Shown piece by piece: positions 36,061 through 48,228 of a DNA stretch of 64,000 nt (position 1 is the stretch's first letter; every line of letters starts with the position of its first letter). The notes under the pieces are model-generated. The model saw only the letters and a list, made by a program, of their open reading frames with translations. It was not told where the DNA came from and ran no database searches. The stretch is taken from assembly GCF_001949145.1 (NCBI RefSeq), contig NW_019091376.1:449888-513887 (forward strand), read 5' to 3'. A program made the position numbers and the translations under genes. This stretch comes from Acanthaster planci (lineage: Eukaryota; Echinodermata; Asteroidea; Valvatida; Acanthasteridae).

Positions 36061-37409
36061 CAGCACGGATACGGTGACTGACAGCAAATTAGTGTTGGTT
36101 CCAGCAGTCATCTATGGATCATCTGTTTTGTGACCCCTGACGAAAAAAATGAGCGTAGAGTTGCACTCGGCTATTTCCTATAACAATTGAAAATCTAAAA
36201 TTGAAGGGGGGGTCAAGTTGGGAGTTTGGTTTAAAACAAAGACGCAAAGCCGCATACAATTATACAATTGGAAAGCTTTGGTTCTACTGAAGTGAAAAAT
36301 ATCAATTTTTCAATTTTTAAAAACTCCAAGTGCTAGCTCACTTTCTGGCGACAGGTCACATTTACGCAGCTTGTTCAAAATCTTTTAATTCAATATCGGC
36401 AGGGTCTAAGTGCAATGCATCAATCGTGATGCAATGTACCCCCATCCCCGAATGACTTAAGTCCATGGCGCTACTGAATACATTTTGATGAATGGGACGT
36501 CTGAAAAATTCTTCACAAACCTCCTTAATTTTTTTTCTCATCACGAAAAAGTGGGAAGGGAGCCCATCCCCCACTGGTCAAAACGTGGACGCGTCTCATT
36601 CCCCGAGATTTACGCGCATGCATTCAGCTACTCCATTTTCATTAAGATGTTTACTCTGCGCTATTCGTTATGTTGGTCAGCAATGAAATGAACCGTGCCC
36701 ATCGGTCTTTCAATTAAAAAAACGAATATGAGGACAGCGCTTCTGTGACAACCAGACAGCCGTTGCCAGGCTCTATTTCCGAATCCTGCGGTGAAGTATC
36801 AAGTGTCAAGGTGCAGTAGCCATTGACCATCCTCTACGCTATTGCATTTAGGCTGGTCCGGCTCGGGGCACTGCGCAGAGCATAGTAGTTGCCCAGAGTG
36901 AGCATAAAAGGAGAACTGATCAGTCCACACAGCCAGCAATGGTGATGACCAACTTGCCTACTCTGACTTGAGGAATTCGGATAACCACTGCCTATACTGG
37001 AAAATATCGTTCGACTCCTTGGCAGCAACCAAGAGACCAGATGAGACGATCAAGCAACTATGCAACTTGATGTCGATCGTTCAAGTTGTAGCTGTGACCA
37101 TATTCTGGTCGACTTTAAAATACTAAGGATTTCATTAACGCTCCAATGTCAAAGTACACGTGCATCATATGTTTATCTTCACATGAGCGGTGTGTTAAAA
37201 ACTGTAGAAAGCTGACGGGAAAGCGGCTGAGAACTACTTTCCATTTAATTCCGACTTCACACTTTCTCTTCGGGGTGGCGCATCTCATCGCAGAGGAGGA
37301 GGATGCCGTGAGAACTAAAAGCCCTGTAATTTACAGATCAACAACCTGATTTTACAATATCAACTCAGAGTTGTCTCTTCATGGAAAAGTGACAACAAAC
37401 AATTCTGCA
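36060..37409 (+). promoter_or_regulatory. Upstream block of GPCR unit C
   Basis: Homologous to 17990-19504 over nearly its full length, with shared words such as CCAAGTGCTAG, TTTACGCAGCTTGTTCA, CACTGGTCAAAA and TACGCTATTG. It presumably holds the promoter and 5' UTR of copy C. No other gene is visible. Confidence 0.6.
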
Positions 37410-38420
37410 ATGAACGCAACGCGTGGAGTGGAGGGCTCAACACCGGGTAAGTGGATCTGTCTGCTCACGGCACTGGAAGGAGTCGTTGGTTTCATAGGAA
37501 ACCTCTTAGTGTGCTTCGTGATTCTACGCGTCAAATTCCTGCACAATAGGGCCAACTACCTCCTGGTGAATTTGGCAGTGGCCGATACACTGCTTTGTCT
37601 GTATTCAGTGTTTAATTGCCTTGCTGTGCATGAAAACTTTGCACTGATTCGAATTGTTCCTACAAACGTTGGTGGGAAAGAACTTTTCTGTCGACTCCTG
37701 GCATCTCGCTATTTTAGCTGGGCTTTCTCTTGCGCATCAGCTTACAATCTCTGTGTGGTAACATTAGAAAGGTATGTCGCCATAGTACATCCATTACAAT
37801 ATGAAAGGAAACTCACAGCTACAAGGATGACATTTCTGATTGCTCTGTCTTGGACGACATCGTTTCTTTTTTCTACCCCTCTTCTCTTCTCAAGAGAATC
37901 CAGCAAGGATCCTGACAAGGCTTGTTTAGAATTTGGATATCCCAGCCTGATATATCCAGTTTCTGTAGGTGTATTCTTGTTTCTCCTTTCCTTCCTAATA
38001 CCCATAATGTCGATGAGTTTTGCCTACTACAAGATGCAAGTCACTCTCAAAAGACAAGCCAATGCACTAAACCTGCAGCATGCAAGGGCTGCAGCCTACG
38101 ATCTGGTAATTGCTAGACAGCGTCTGGTCAACATGCTGACAATTGTCGTAGGAGCTCAAATTATTCTTTGGACACCAAGTTACATTAACAGTCTTATTTG
38201 TCTGTATCCATCAGACAACGCCCTTTTTGCCTTCTGTGGTTCAACAAGATATATTTATTTTAGAGGAATTAGTAATTTTGCCTTCTATTTGAATTCCGTC
38301 ATTAACCCGATAATCTACGAGTTCAAATACAAGAAGTTCAGGCAAGGGTTTAAGATAGCTTGTTGCAGCTGTTTTAAAAGGCGTGGTAATAATAGAGTTG
38401 ACGCTGATTTGTCCCCATAG
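37410..38420 (+). CDS. Intronless rhodopsin-class (class A) GPCR, copy C
   Basis: A 336-residue paralogue of copies A and B. An in-frame ATG lies 39 bp upstream (37371), but 37410 is the start shared with the others. GN, LAVAD, ERY, WTP, NPIIY and both disulphide Cys are intact. It is the most divergent copy in TM2/ECL1 (NENFALIRIVP-type loop, lacking one Cys of the other copies) and in TM5 and the tail (CFKRRGNNRVD). Yet from TM3 into ECL2 it matches copy A exactly at the DNA level for 210 bp. It looks functional. Ligand unknown. Confidence 0.92.
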   Translation: MNATRGVEGSTPGKWICLLTALEGVVGFIGNLLVCFVILRVKFLHNRANYLLVNLAVADTLLCLYSVFNCLAVHENFALIRIVPTNVGGKELFCRLLASRYFSWAFSCASAYNLCVVTLERYVAIVHPLQYERKLTATRMTFLIALSWTTSFLFSTPLLFSRESSKDPDKACLEFGYPSLIYPVSVGVFLFLLSFLIPIMSMSFAYYKMQVTLKRQANALNLQHARAAAYDLVIARQRLVNMLTIVVGAQIILWTPSYINSLICLYPSDNALFAFCGSTRYIYFRGISNFAFYLNSVINPIIYEFKYKKFRQGFKIACCSCFKRRGNNRVDADLSP

Positions 38421-41400
38421 TAAATACATTACCGTATTTCTTCAACACAAAAACAGCGGGCTAAAACCAAGCGAACATAATTACACACCAGAAACAAGCT
38501 GCAAAGTACTCGAAAACACTGAAAATGTACCGTTACGATAAAGCTGTATTTTGTACCTAAAAATTTAAAGCGAATATTAAGTTCATTTTAATTAGATGCA
38601 GATAAAGGAAGATGAAATACATTATTTCTTTATGTACCAAAAGCTTTTTGCACCAAAGGCTGCAACAAAGGCTACCCAAAATAATCTAATGTGCTGATAC
38701 CTTTCAAAAATCTACATATGTTTTGCAACTTGTGAAGAAATATTGCACAAATTCTAGGTTTGCTTGAGTAAACGTATTGCGAATCTTTTTTTTTTTCATA
38801 TATGAAATGATAGCCCCTAAATACTCAAGCAATGCTCATAATGCTAGTTGTATGAAGGTTTTCCTCTTGGAAGTTTCCGTTTACCTCGTTGGATACTGCA
38901 TGGTTTCCCGTTCATGAAAACCAGTCTAAGCGAAACAGATCGAACAAACTCATAAGGGTTTGGCTTGAGAAAGCACATTAGGGATATTTGGAATATTACA
39001 ATGGATAACAGACGAGGCTGATAACATTTAAAAAAATCCACTCTGCACAAAAATTGTGTAAATAACAATCAGCGGGAAGTGAAAATGTACAAACTTGTAT
39101 TTGAGGTCGTTGATTAACTGCGGAGGAAAGGACGACGGATTCTACAAACCATAAACCCAAATTTATACACGTATGTTAAGAGCTGCGTACATGTAGTGAG
39201 ATCATGGCCGAATACACGTATCACAATTACATGTTACAATGACTTCCCGCCTTTGCAGAAATAAAAGGGAACAATTTCAGCATTTAAAATTTATGCTAGG
39301 GACGATTTCCATATTCATAAGCCAAAGCCTGATGTCATTCAAGGGAGAACAGGAGTGTCTTCTGAGGTTTGTGTATTCAATTATGTATCACATTTTTCTT
39401 CATTTGCTTGGAGTAGATACTTGGTTTTCATGTTAAACACTTACTTTGCCAATAGGAGTGGCTACTATTTCTTCAAAACATTGTTGGTGGGGGAGTTTGA
39501 AAGACTAATTTTTGTACTGGTCTTTCGCTCTGTTGACAAGGACTTCTTTGAATGACAACCACAGCTCTGATAATATGAAAACAGCGCCCCCAGTGCATAC
39601 GTTGATTAAAGTATTTTTGACACTCACTGAAAACCTATGTCCCCTCCCTTTCACTTCCAGTGAAAACAAGCATTTACATCTTGTTCGTATATTGTTGTAC
39701 CACAGAGTAGTATGCATGAAAATAAGTTGAGCCAGATATCACTGCATGTTTCCTTTAATCATATTTTATGCAAAAGTATAACTAAAGCTTGTACACATAA
39801 TTTAATAATCCTGTTTTATAATCCTATCACTGAACGACTGAGATTTTCCCTATATTGTTATCATTACGACTATACAAAGGTAACTTGTTACCATTTTCGC
39901 TTTAGAATAGCAGCTACAGGAAACTTGGCCTATTCGGAGTGTATACCGTGATCCGAGCCCACACCTTTTCATATAGGACCGGATCACACAAAATGAGTCC
40001 ATGGTAATTCTGTTAGTTTGCGCGCAGAAAATGCAAACGGAATTCCTTTTTCTGCTGCATAGTACCTGTTTTGGCTCCCTAATGAAAATGGGAAATAATG
40101 GGCGAAACTTTTGAGGGTTCTGTTCGACTTACTGGGTAACAACATTCGCACTTGCTGTTTGCTACCGCCGACCAGACTTGAAGATCATGGAAGACATTTT
40201 AAGAAACAGGTGGGAATTTTCTAAAATTCGTTCCAGAACTACCCGTTTCAAGGAAAGTCCCGTACCTTTCTTTTAAACAAGCAAAAACCATAATTCTTGC
40301 TCTTTTCTTTTAGAAAATTTGTTTTTAGATAATGAGACCTGCTTGTGTGAATGTATGTTTTTCGAAATATTTTGTTTTGGCTTTGGTGTGCAGTTTTTAT
40401 GGATGACCATTTTATCACTTTTTATTGTAACATTTATGTTATTTGGCCCTCAGTCCACGAGATGTTGAAATAAAATTTTTCAAACGTGATATTAACATCG
40501 AGAACGACGTGAACGCAAACTCGTCATCTTCAAGATGGTCACTTAAATACCATGGCTTATTTAAAGACGGCAGTATTTTAAACCTTAGCAAAAACGCAAA
40601 AACTCATAACTTAAAATAACAGTGATGTTTTAGCGCACAGTAATTCAAACTTTTCCATTTCGCTTTTCAGGCTTCGATAAGGCCTTTCTGAATTGAACCA
40701 TGGTATTTTGCATGCTTGAATAAATTCGAAGCATGTACTAAGTCATAACGCCTTGACAGTTATTTCCAGTGGCTATTCTGAGCAATTCATAGAGATTCTC
40801 GTGGAAATATTTCCTCTTATCAATAATTAAAAGAGAGCAAACATCTGAATGGAAGGAGCCACTATCCTTCTTCACAAACTAACAAGAAAAAAATGGATGT
40901 AGCTCGTGACTGAGAAGTGTGGACCAAAACTTGTTAAGCAGCGTTGGCTGCACTGCAAAAACTGCATGTGTTGCAGTATACCTGTGATTTAAGAAGGCTG
41001 GCAGTATCAAACGATTCTCAGCAGAATAATTATGGAAAAGACTCGGTATGAGAGAGGCTACCATGAACAGCACCGCCCGGTGTGAGACTCGGTGCATGTA
41101 GAACCGTCCACTCCGAAAAGCGCCCCCACATTAAATGGTATCCCCCAGTTTCAGTGGTCGGCAACTTCATGGAAAATTATGCGGCCAAGTCTTTCCCTAT
41201 CGCTGGCGTCTGTCGACAATTTCGCGGCCTCCTCTCTTCCTTTTAAAACGACACCCGCGTTTGGTAGAAATGACTTACAGAGGCGTGAGCCTCGACAACG
41301 AGATTTTTTAGATTGCTTCATCGCAGTGGCATGAACTATACACAAGAGGGATCAAGAGGGCAGCGACCATTTGGGCTCCCTCCCTCAGCGGTTGACCTTA

Positions 41401-41550
41401 CCCCCCTGGCCGCCCCATCCCCATTGAAACCTTTAAATGCGTACAGTCTACAGTAGAAGCCAAAGTTTGATTGCTCTTAGTGGCCCTTTAATGCGTGTAC
41501 CCCAGGTACCTCCAGAAACTTCCCCACAGTGACGTCTCTGCTTCGTCCTT
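38421..41550. other. Spacer between GPCR C and the MARVEL gene
   Basis: About 38860-39010 carries a heavily diverged remnant of block D. The rest (AT-rich, to about 41000) shows no gene I can support. The 41100-41550 part probably includes the 3' UTR of the minus-strand MARVEL gene. Confidence 0.5.
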
Positions 41551-44500
41551 TCAGTAGGAGGCTTCGTAAGCAGGAGGTGTGTCATGTTGCTCTGTGTACG
41601 TCCCTGTTGCACCTTGGGATTCCTGGGTCATCTGCCGATTTAGACGCCAATCCTGTACAGCGAAGAACAGACTGCCAAAGTAGGCCACACACGCAAAGAA
41701 TCCAAGGGTCTGGAAAAGAGGAAACTTAAAATGTTTCAGTGTAAACATTTCTTAAGGAATAAAAGGCATTGGGTGCAGGTTAATATTTGCAATTTCGGTA
41801 TTTAACCAGCCCATGTGTGTCTCAAAATCTGGAAATTTCATCGCAAATCACATATGGCAAGCCAATGGAACCAACATTCTGCGGAGAAAATTTGCTTGAC
41901 ATTATGCATTATGATTGAAGTAGTGTGTTGCGTTTTCGTGACACATTCTTCTGCTCATTCTGTGCATGGGCTTTGCAAGGGTACGACACGGGGGCGCTTC
42001 CCGGGAGAAAATTGAAAAATAAAAAGCGAGAAGTAAAAGAAATAAGGAAAAAGAGATCAGAGATCATGAAAATAACTAAGTTGCTGAGGGAAAAACAACA
42101 ATTGACCCTCTTTTACTGTTGGTTTATTAGCTTGTTGCCGATGAGTGTCCCCCCACCTCTGGAAATCAGCCCCCCCCCAAAAAAAAGTGTTTGCCCCCTG
42201 GAAAAAATCCCAGCGACACCCAGTGCTGTTTTTATCTTAAATCTGGTTTCCAGTGTGCGAAACTTGTCCACCCAGTGCGCGGCAGTAGAAAGAGTCGACA
42301 AATTTCGAGCGTTGTGATTGGCCAACGGGTTGCAAACTCTTGGAGGCGCACTATTGGGAATCGCCCGTATTGGCCCATTCTTCACTGTCCACCATTACAG
42401 TGATCTTACCACAGCAGATCCATGTTTGGCGTCAATGGCATTCACAGCGGCGAGGATGAATGCAATGAAATACACGAGGAACATAATGGCGTAGAGTCCG
42501 GCGAACTGAGCAAGAGAAAGAGACAAAGAGGCACAACGAAACACCGCATGTTAATTGAATCGCCATTAATTTAAGGAGACACCTCAAGACTTTTCTTTTG
42601 TTTATTATTGGTAACTATTCTGTACGCTGGACGGGCAAGTTTTCAAAAACTTCACCCTTCATCGGCAACAACGTTTGGTTCGAAATGCTATGGCTCTGAA
42701 ACTGATGATACACAGGGTCAAGTTTGAACGCCTGTTCTTGCGCTATGGCCGCTTTGCTTACTACGAGGTTCTGGGAAAGGGGCGCCTTGAGGTACAGGCG
42801 GGTAGACAGATGCATGACTTTGGCACTGAAACTCAAATGCACAGAGCCAATTATTTCAAAAGCTGCTGTTCTTTTTCACAACGATGACTGCTTTGCTTAC
42901 CACAAGATTCCAGGGAAGAGGCACCTTAAGGTGCAGGCGGGTAGAAAGCAGTGCTAAGCAGAGTGAGGATACCAACACAGCAGCTATGGCAACGAAGAGA
43001 AAGAAGTTGAGGCCAGCATTACGAAGATCGGAGCGCGAGGACAACATGACTATGAAGGCAACCAGTGACAGCACCTAAAAAGACAATGAGAGCTTATCGT
43101 GGGAATGTTGTAAAAAAAACGATTGGTCTAATTGATAAAATAATGGCAGACCCCTCCTCCTAAGTCACTAGATTAACAAACAGGTCAAATGGAAAACATT
43201 TAAACTTTAAAATGTCTGGTGAAAGAAGCTCTGTTCTTTTCTACGTTTTTAATATGCGAGCAATGTGCACATTTTGAATGCACTTTAAATAAGACTTACG
43301 AACACTTTCCATGGTATCAAATTATGCAAGAACTCCACTACAAATTTCTGAAAGGGGAACTTTGGTGAAGCTATGTCGAAACATTCCTTGAAGAGGTGCT
43401 TCATTTTTTCGGGGATAATCCCCCCTCGTTATGTAATCTGTGCTTCAATTTGTATGGCTTTGGTTTTTCTTTNNNNNNNNNNNNNNNNNNNNNNNNNNNN
43501 NNNNNNNNNNNNNNNNNNNNNNNNNNNNNNNNNNNNNNNNNNNNNNNNNNNNNNNNNNNNNNNNNNNNNNNNNNNNNNNNNNNNNNNNNNNNNNNNNNNN
43601 NNNNNNNNNNNNNNNNNNNNNNNNNNNNNNNNNNNNNNNNNNNNNNNNNNNNNNNNNNNNNNNNNNNNNNNNNNNNNNNNNNNNNNNNNNNNNNNNNNNN
43701 NNNNNNNNNNNNNNNNNNNNNNTTAATTATATATAACAGGTTTGCCCTTACCCAACGTATATCTTTGTTTTTCATATAAATTAGTATTTCGCCCAGATGG
43801 CTTGAATGTGGTCTTTTGGGCATAAAACCATGCTGGCATGAATCACTCAAACTTCCAACTACCGATCATCAGCCACGCTCCGTACACTGTACAATGACGA
43901 TGGGGTAGAAGCGGATGCATGTCGCCAGCCGTTGTCGCCATGCATGAATAATACGTTTCAGCCTCTCGGCGTGTCTAGTTGTGTATAGTAAACCCGCCTG
44001 TGAGGTTCACGGTCACCGCGTGCATACATGATGGCAAACTCGTGGAGATCATGCAATCGATTTTGACATTGTTGCTGAGGGCACGTTGTTATGTTAAACA
44101 TGGGAAAGATCCCATTACCTCGGCCCAGTTTCATTTAATTAATTTCCTTTCGTCATCCCTGATGTGAAGGTCTCGAATCCCAGAAATCAGCCATGTGTGC
44201 GAGACTTGAAAAGACCTATGTAATGGATTTTAAAGGAAATTCACGACCCGTTTTCCTTTTATGTCCATTCTACGCATCGTCATTTTATGGCTGTTTCTTG
44301 GTCATTTTAGCTTTGTACTAAATGTAAATTTCACACTTAAAGCTGTACAACACACCACTGTTGTGTGGCTTCTCTTAGAATAAGTAAAATTAGGATTTAA
44401 AAAAACCACTGCCACTGTCCAGCATCTTGGTGTGGCATTACTGACGCAACGCGTGGCAGTCAGTTCATGAAAAACCTAGATTTAAGTAAGCAAGCTTTAT

Positions 44501-45175
44501 TTTGGATTTAGGCTATATAAACGCCTTTCAAATAATGGAGTGGGTGCTATACAGGTAAAGCATTCATAATAGCCGACCTTTCACCTGCACCGATTTTCGG
44601 TTTAAAGAAGGCAACCCTACGGTCAGTAACAAAAGCTGGTTAGCATCTAAATTGGGTTTCATAGCCTTGAAGGAAAAGGAATAACAATATGTGAGCAATT
44701 TCAGGTTCACTCTTCTTCTCGTTCACCAAGGAAAGAACACGCTTTCATTTCTGGTGGAAATTAGCCTGGTCGTGTGATTTAATTTCTGCCTTCACTTCAC
44801 CCATACCGTAATGACTAATTACTCTCCGGCTGTTTGAGGTTGTTACAGGGATACAAGCAGGGAAAAAGTTAATTATTAACAATTAATGTCAAAATCAAAA
44901 ATAGAACCTCCTTTCATCCACTAGAGGTTCCCACTCAACCCCCTGCAAGTTTTGGTTGTTCAGATCTATTGCACACGGGTACCCAAAATACACTCTCCCA
45001 CACTTACGATTTCTGCCATTTTCGTGATGCCCTGGAGGGAACGAAGAAAGCTCATGTCGCAGGTGCACTTTGCGCCAGCGGCGCTGTTCCCCTGCAGGTT
45101 TGCCGTGGTGGTCGTGGACGCTGTCACCACGGTGTGCTGGCTAACTGTCGACACTTCCACTGTCTTGTCTGCCAT
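41551..45175 (-). CDS. MARVEL-domain tetraspan membrane protein (CMTM/plasmolipin-like), complete
   Basis: Four exons, 45008-45175, 42901-43074, 42410-42505 and 41551-41709, join in phase 0 at GT-AG junctions to encode 198 residues. A 40-residue Ser/Thr-rich cytoplasmic head is followed by four hydrophobic segments: about 53-68 (AEIVLSLVAFIVM), 79-100 (NFFLFVAIAAVLVSS), 117-140 (YAIMFLVYFIAFIL) and 147-167 (GFFACVAYFGSLFF). The tail ends DTPPAYEASY with a PPxY motif at 191-194 that could bind WW-domain ubiquitin ligases. MARVEL proteins act in membrane apposition, vesicle traffic and junctions. CMTM, plasmolipin and PLP2 families are all possible; I cannot choose. Intron 1 contains a 250-base gap. 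An exon-end duplication lies in intron 2. Confidence 0.88.
42745..42825 (-). repeat. Duplicated exon end in intron 2 of the MARVEL gene
   Basis: The last 15 codons of MARVEL exon 2 plus the GTAAGC donor (about 42885-42947) are duplicated about 140 bp further into the intron. The copy still reads open (STRLYLKAP against STRLHLKVP), most changes in the rest are at third codon positions, and the donor is intact. A possible acceptor (GAGTTTCAG) precedes it at 42826, giving a 64-bp exon of the wrong phase. Probably a fossil duplication; alternative use is not excluded. Confidence 0.6.
43473..43722. other. Assembly gap (250 N)
   Basis: A run of 250 unknown bases in intron 1 of the MARVEL gene. The true size may differ. 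The poly-T just before it (GGTTTTTCTTT) and the AT-rich sequence just after suggest a low-complexity or repeat break. Confidence 0.99.
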
Positions 45176-47017
45176 CGTGCGCCTCAACAGCGACCATCAA
45201 ATAATGAATAAAAGCGACAAGACGAATCGAGAGGTGACCATCAATTTCCTCGACAAAACCATAGGCTTATTGCTTTTATTTGCGCACGACCAGCGGGTTG
45301 TTTTCGGAATACGTTACACAGGTATCAAACCTTGCATCTCCCCTCCACGATAATAGTTGATTAATCCGAATCCCACTACATTATCTGCGCTGGCTTTAGC
45401 ATACAGAGTGCGAAGTCCACCCATCCGTGATAAGGCACGCCTCGCACGCTCGGATGCGACGCATAGCCTACGCAGCTCTCGTAGGGCTCATCGGGAGTAC
45501 ATATCCAACAGCACGAGATCTAGCAACGCCATGCCCCCCCCCCCCATCGTTTCCATGGTTATATCTACAACCCTCATCTGTGACACATGATACAGCACGA
45601 GTATAATGGATCGGTGTGTGTGCCGAGACAAAGGATCGTTACCGTTCCACAATGATAGGTCACGGCTTATGTTAATAAAATCCATGTAATATAAAAAATA
45701 AAGAAAAGGAAGGAAATCCAGTGCGCCAAATTAAGTTTAGTCATTGAGGAGCATACATACCACCAAGCTCACATTTTTGTCCTTCAACCGGATAATGATG
45801 CACTCACGATGCATATTCGCTTCCTCTACCTCCACGGTTAAAATTATTAAGCGGGTTGGCATCGCTAACATGCTTACCCTATAATACTCCAAAACGGACT
45901 GGCAAGGCAGAAATGCCGATCGTCTTTATTTCTTGCCTCTATGCCATTCGAGCCGGAATAGAAGGGTATAATTGCTCCAGAAGGACCACGCATATACACG
46001 ACGCTATGGTTATTCAATCCCCCTGAAAGCCTCAGCTTAACACGACTCAAATTATGGAATCCTGAAGTTACTTGCTTATTCGCTGCCCGTCTACGCGTTG
46101 GGAGAAATAAAACATCTTGCACTACTGTCATAATATTATGAAGCAAACGATGAGATTGACCCAAATATACTCCCCACAGTTTGCCAGTGCTACAACGCCT
46201 TTGTTTCAAAACGAAGCACGAGGTTGTATTCTATTGAGTAATCGTTCACAACGCGCTAGGGCCATAACCTTTCGGCAAGACTTTCGAACAGAGGCCATAA
46301 CCATTCACGTAAATCCTGGGGATGGAGGGAATATCCCACAGTTTTGGGATAGGATACCCCCTCTCCCGTTTCTTGTGCCACAAACAGTTTGAAGCATTTG
46401 AAGCTTTTTTGGCTAAATTTGTTCACCTTTGGGCTTTCCATTGTGTCTGTGTGTGGCACTGAAATAGGTGGCACTTCAGTCAGAATCCTGGCGCTCCATA
46501 CGCCCTTTAATATTTCAGAGCACCTTCAGTCAATGCCCTCGGCACACATGCACCAGTAATCTTGTCAGGGATGTTCAGGGAAATTCACTTTCTTTTTAAC
46601 ACAGTGGGGAATATCTATAATTTTAGGTGAATCTTTTCACAGAAAATCTCACATTAACGATCTGTTTGGTCCATTTGCGTCATCGATTCGTTTCGGCTTT
46701 CTATCTGCAAATTACAAAAAAGGTAATATTTCCAAAAATTGTAAGTGGCAACAATATGTTGAAGTGGTTGGTGCTGTTTTAAAAACAGATAGGTTCAGAT
46801 ACAGAACAGCGGGTAATCTTCCCTTCCTGGGACAGTTTTCAAAAATGAGAAAGGATTGAGGATAGTGCGTCCGCCCCAAGTTTAAAGTCGGGCATGTTAA
46901 AAGGTTAATTAATTTAAACCCTCCGAAGAGTGAGCGTGCCTCACTTAAGGCTCGAATGCCCGTAATCTTGCAGATATATTTCTAACTGAATGACAGAGTC
47001 AACTCATATCATGCCGC

Positions 47018-47272
47018 GTGGAAAAGCGATCCCTCTCTGAGCGTGTTATCTCGTCATTGGACCTAATTGAGGATGCAGGAAGAGTCGACAACAATCAGCT
47101 TCTGATCACCGGTGCAACTCCCCTGCGTGTTCGGCTGTGGTACATGCATTCCAACGGCGAGCAGCGCGGCGGTGCACTGCTCGTCTGGACCGGCCCCCTG
47201 ATCATTCCTGGGGGAAGTGACATTCCCCCCGGGTTTCGCATGACGAGAATATTCCAACTCGATCCATTCTAA
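47018..47272 (+). pseudogene. Possible PA14-like domain fragment
   Basis: An 84-codon plus-strand frame contains LLITGATPLRVRLWYMHSNG and then GALLVWTGPLIIPG and IPPGF. This resembles the second half of a PA14 carbohydrate-binding domain (IRVxYxE, then W-x-GP, then IP). There are no convincing splice sites on both sides and no neighbouring exons, so it is either an isolated exon relic or chance. Confidence 0.28.
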
Positions 47273-48156
47273 TCACTTTATTTTTTGAAGACGGTACATT
47301 ACCGCGTTCTCGAATTGTCGCGGGTCACCTCTTCTTCACGCATAACACTCCACTCTTTCAAGTCTTCGGTTGGAAAGGAACTAAGCCCAACCAATAAAAA
47401 CGTATGACGACTAGAAAGTCATTGTAAGGGGTATATCCGGGACTGTAAAAATTTGGTGCCTTCGTCTGAACTTATTTTCCCCCGGTTTAGAAAGCCTGTG
47501 GTATTTCGGAGATTTCAAAGATTTGTGAACGTGACTATTTTCAATCTCCATTAGGCTATTTCTAAGAGGCTAGATTCATGAGAGCTAGTCAGATGTTCAG
47601 CTAGACGCAGTTGAAACACTCACTCCTCGATATGGCGGCCTTCTGTCACTTCCGAACAATCAAACCGAGTAAAAATGACAAAAGGCTTTACTGTAGGCCT
47701 ATGCTAACTAATAGTAAATATCCGGTTTTGAAGATAAACCAACATGTAGTTTTTAATTGCCAACATGTCTCCAGGGGCAACTACCCCTCTACCTCTGACG
47801 TTTACCCCAACGCATACTCAAATTCTAATTCAAATGGTAACGTACGGTAGTAAATAATCGATTTTCCTACCCAAAACCTAACCGGTGGTAAACCTAATCG
47901 GTGGTCAAATTGTATGGGATCTTATGGGACACTGGGGGTTAATTCAAGATTGACTGGACTTCAAATCAAATTAAACACAGACGATGTTCTCGACGAAAAA
48001 TTGGAAATCTTATACCAAAACATTGCCCATGCAGTGGCACCCTTATACAAAAACTCGAGGGGGTGGGGTCAAACCAACGACCCTGGAATTGGGACTAGGT
48101 CCATGCTGCATCGAATGAGCAGCATTGTAGTCGAGACCACCACAAGACCAGACAAA

Positions 48157-48228
48157 AAGACCATGCACAAGACCAGTTACAAGACCATGCACAAGACCAT
48201 GCACTAGACTATGCACAAGACCAGTTAC
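48157..48228 (+). repeat. 12-bp tandem repeat (6 units)
   Basis: Six 12-bp units of AAGACCATGCAC and AAGACCAGTTAC alternate over 72 bp, with one unit changed to TAGACTATGCAC. The order of the two unit types suggests amplification of a larger block. Non-coding. Confidence 0.9.

Noticed and set aside
48040-48120. Possible tRNA-like B box (GGTTTGACCCC on the minus strand)
   Set aside because: No matching A box or cloverleaf could be traced.
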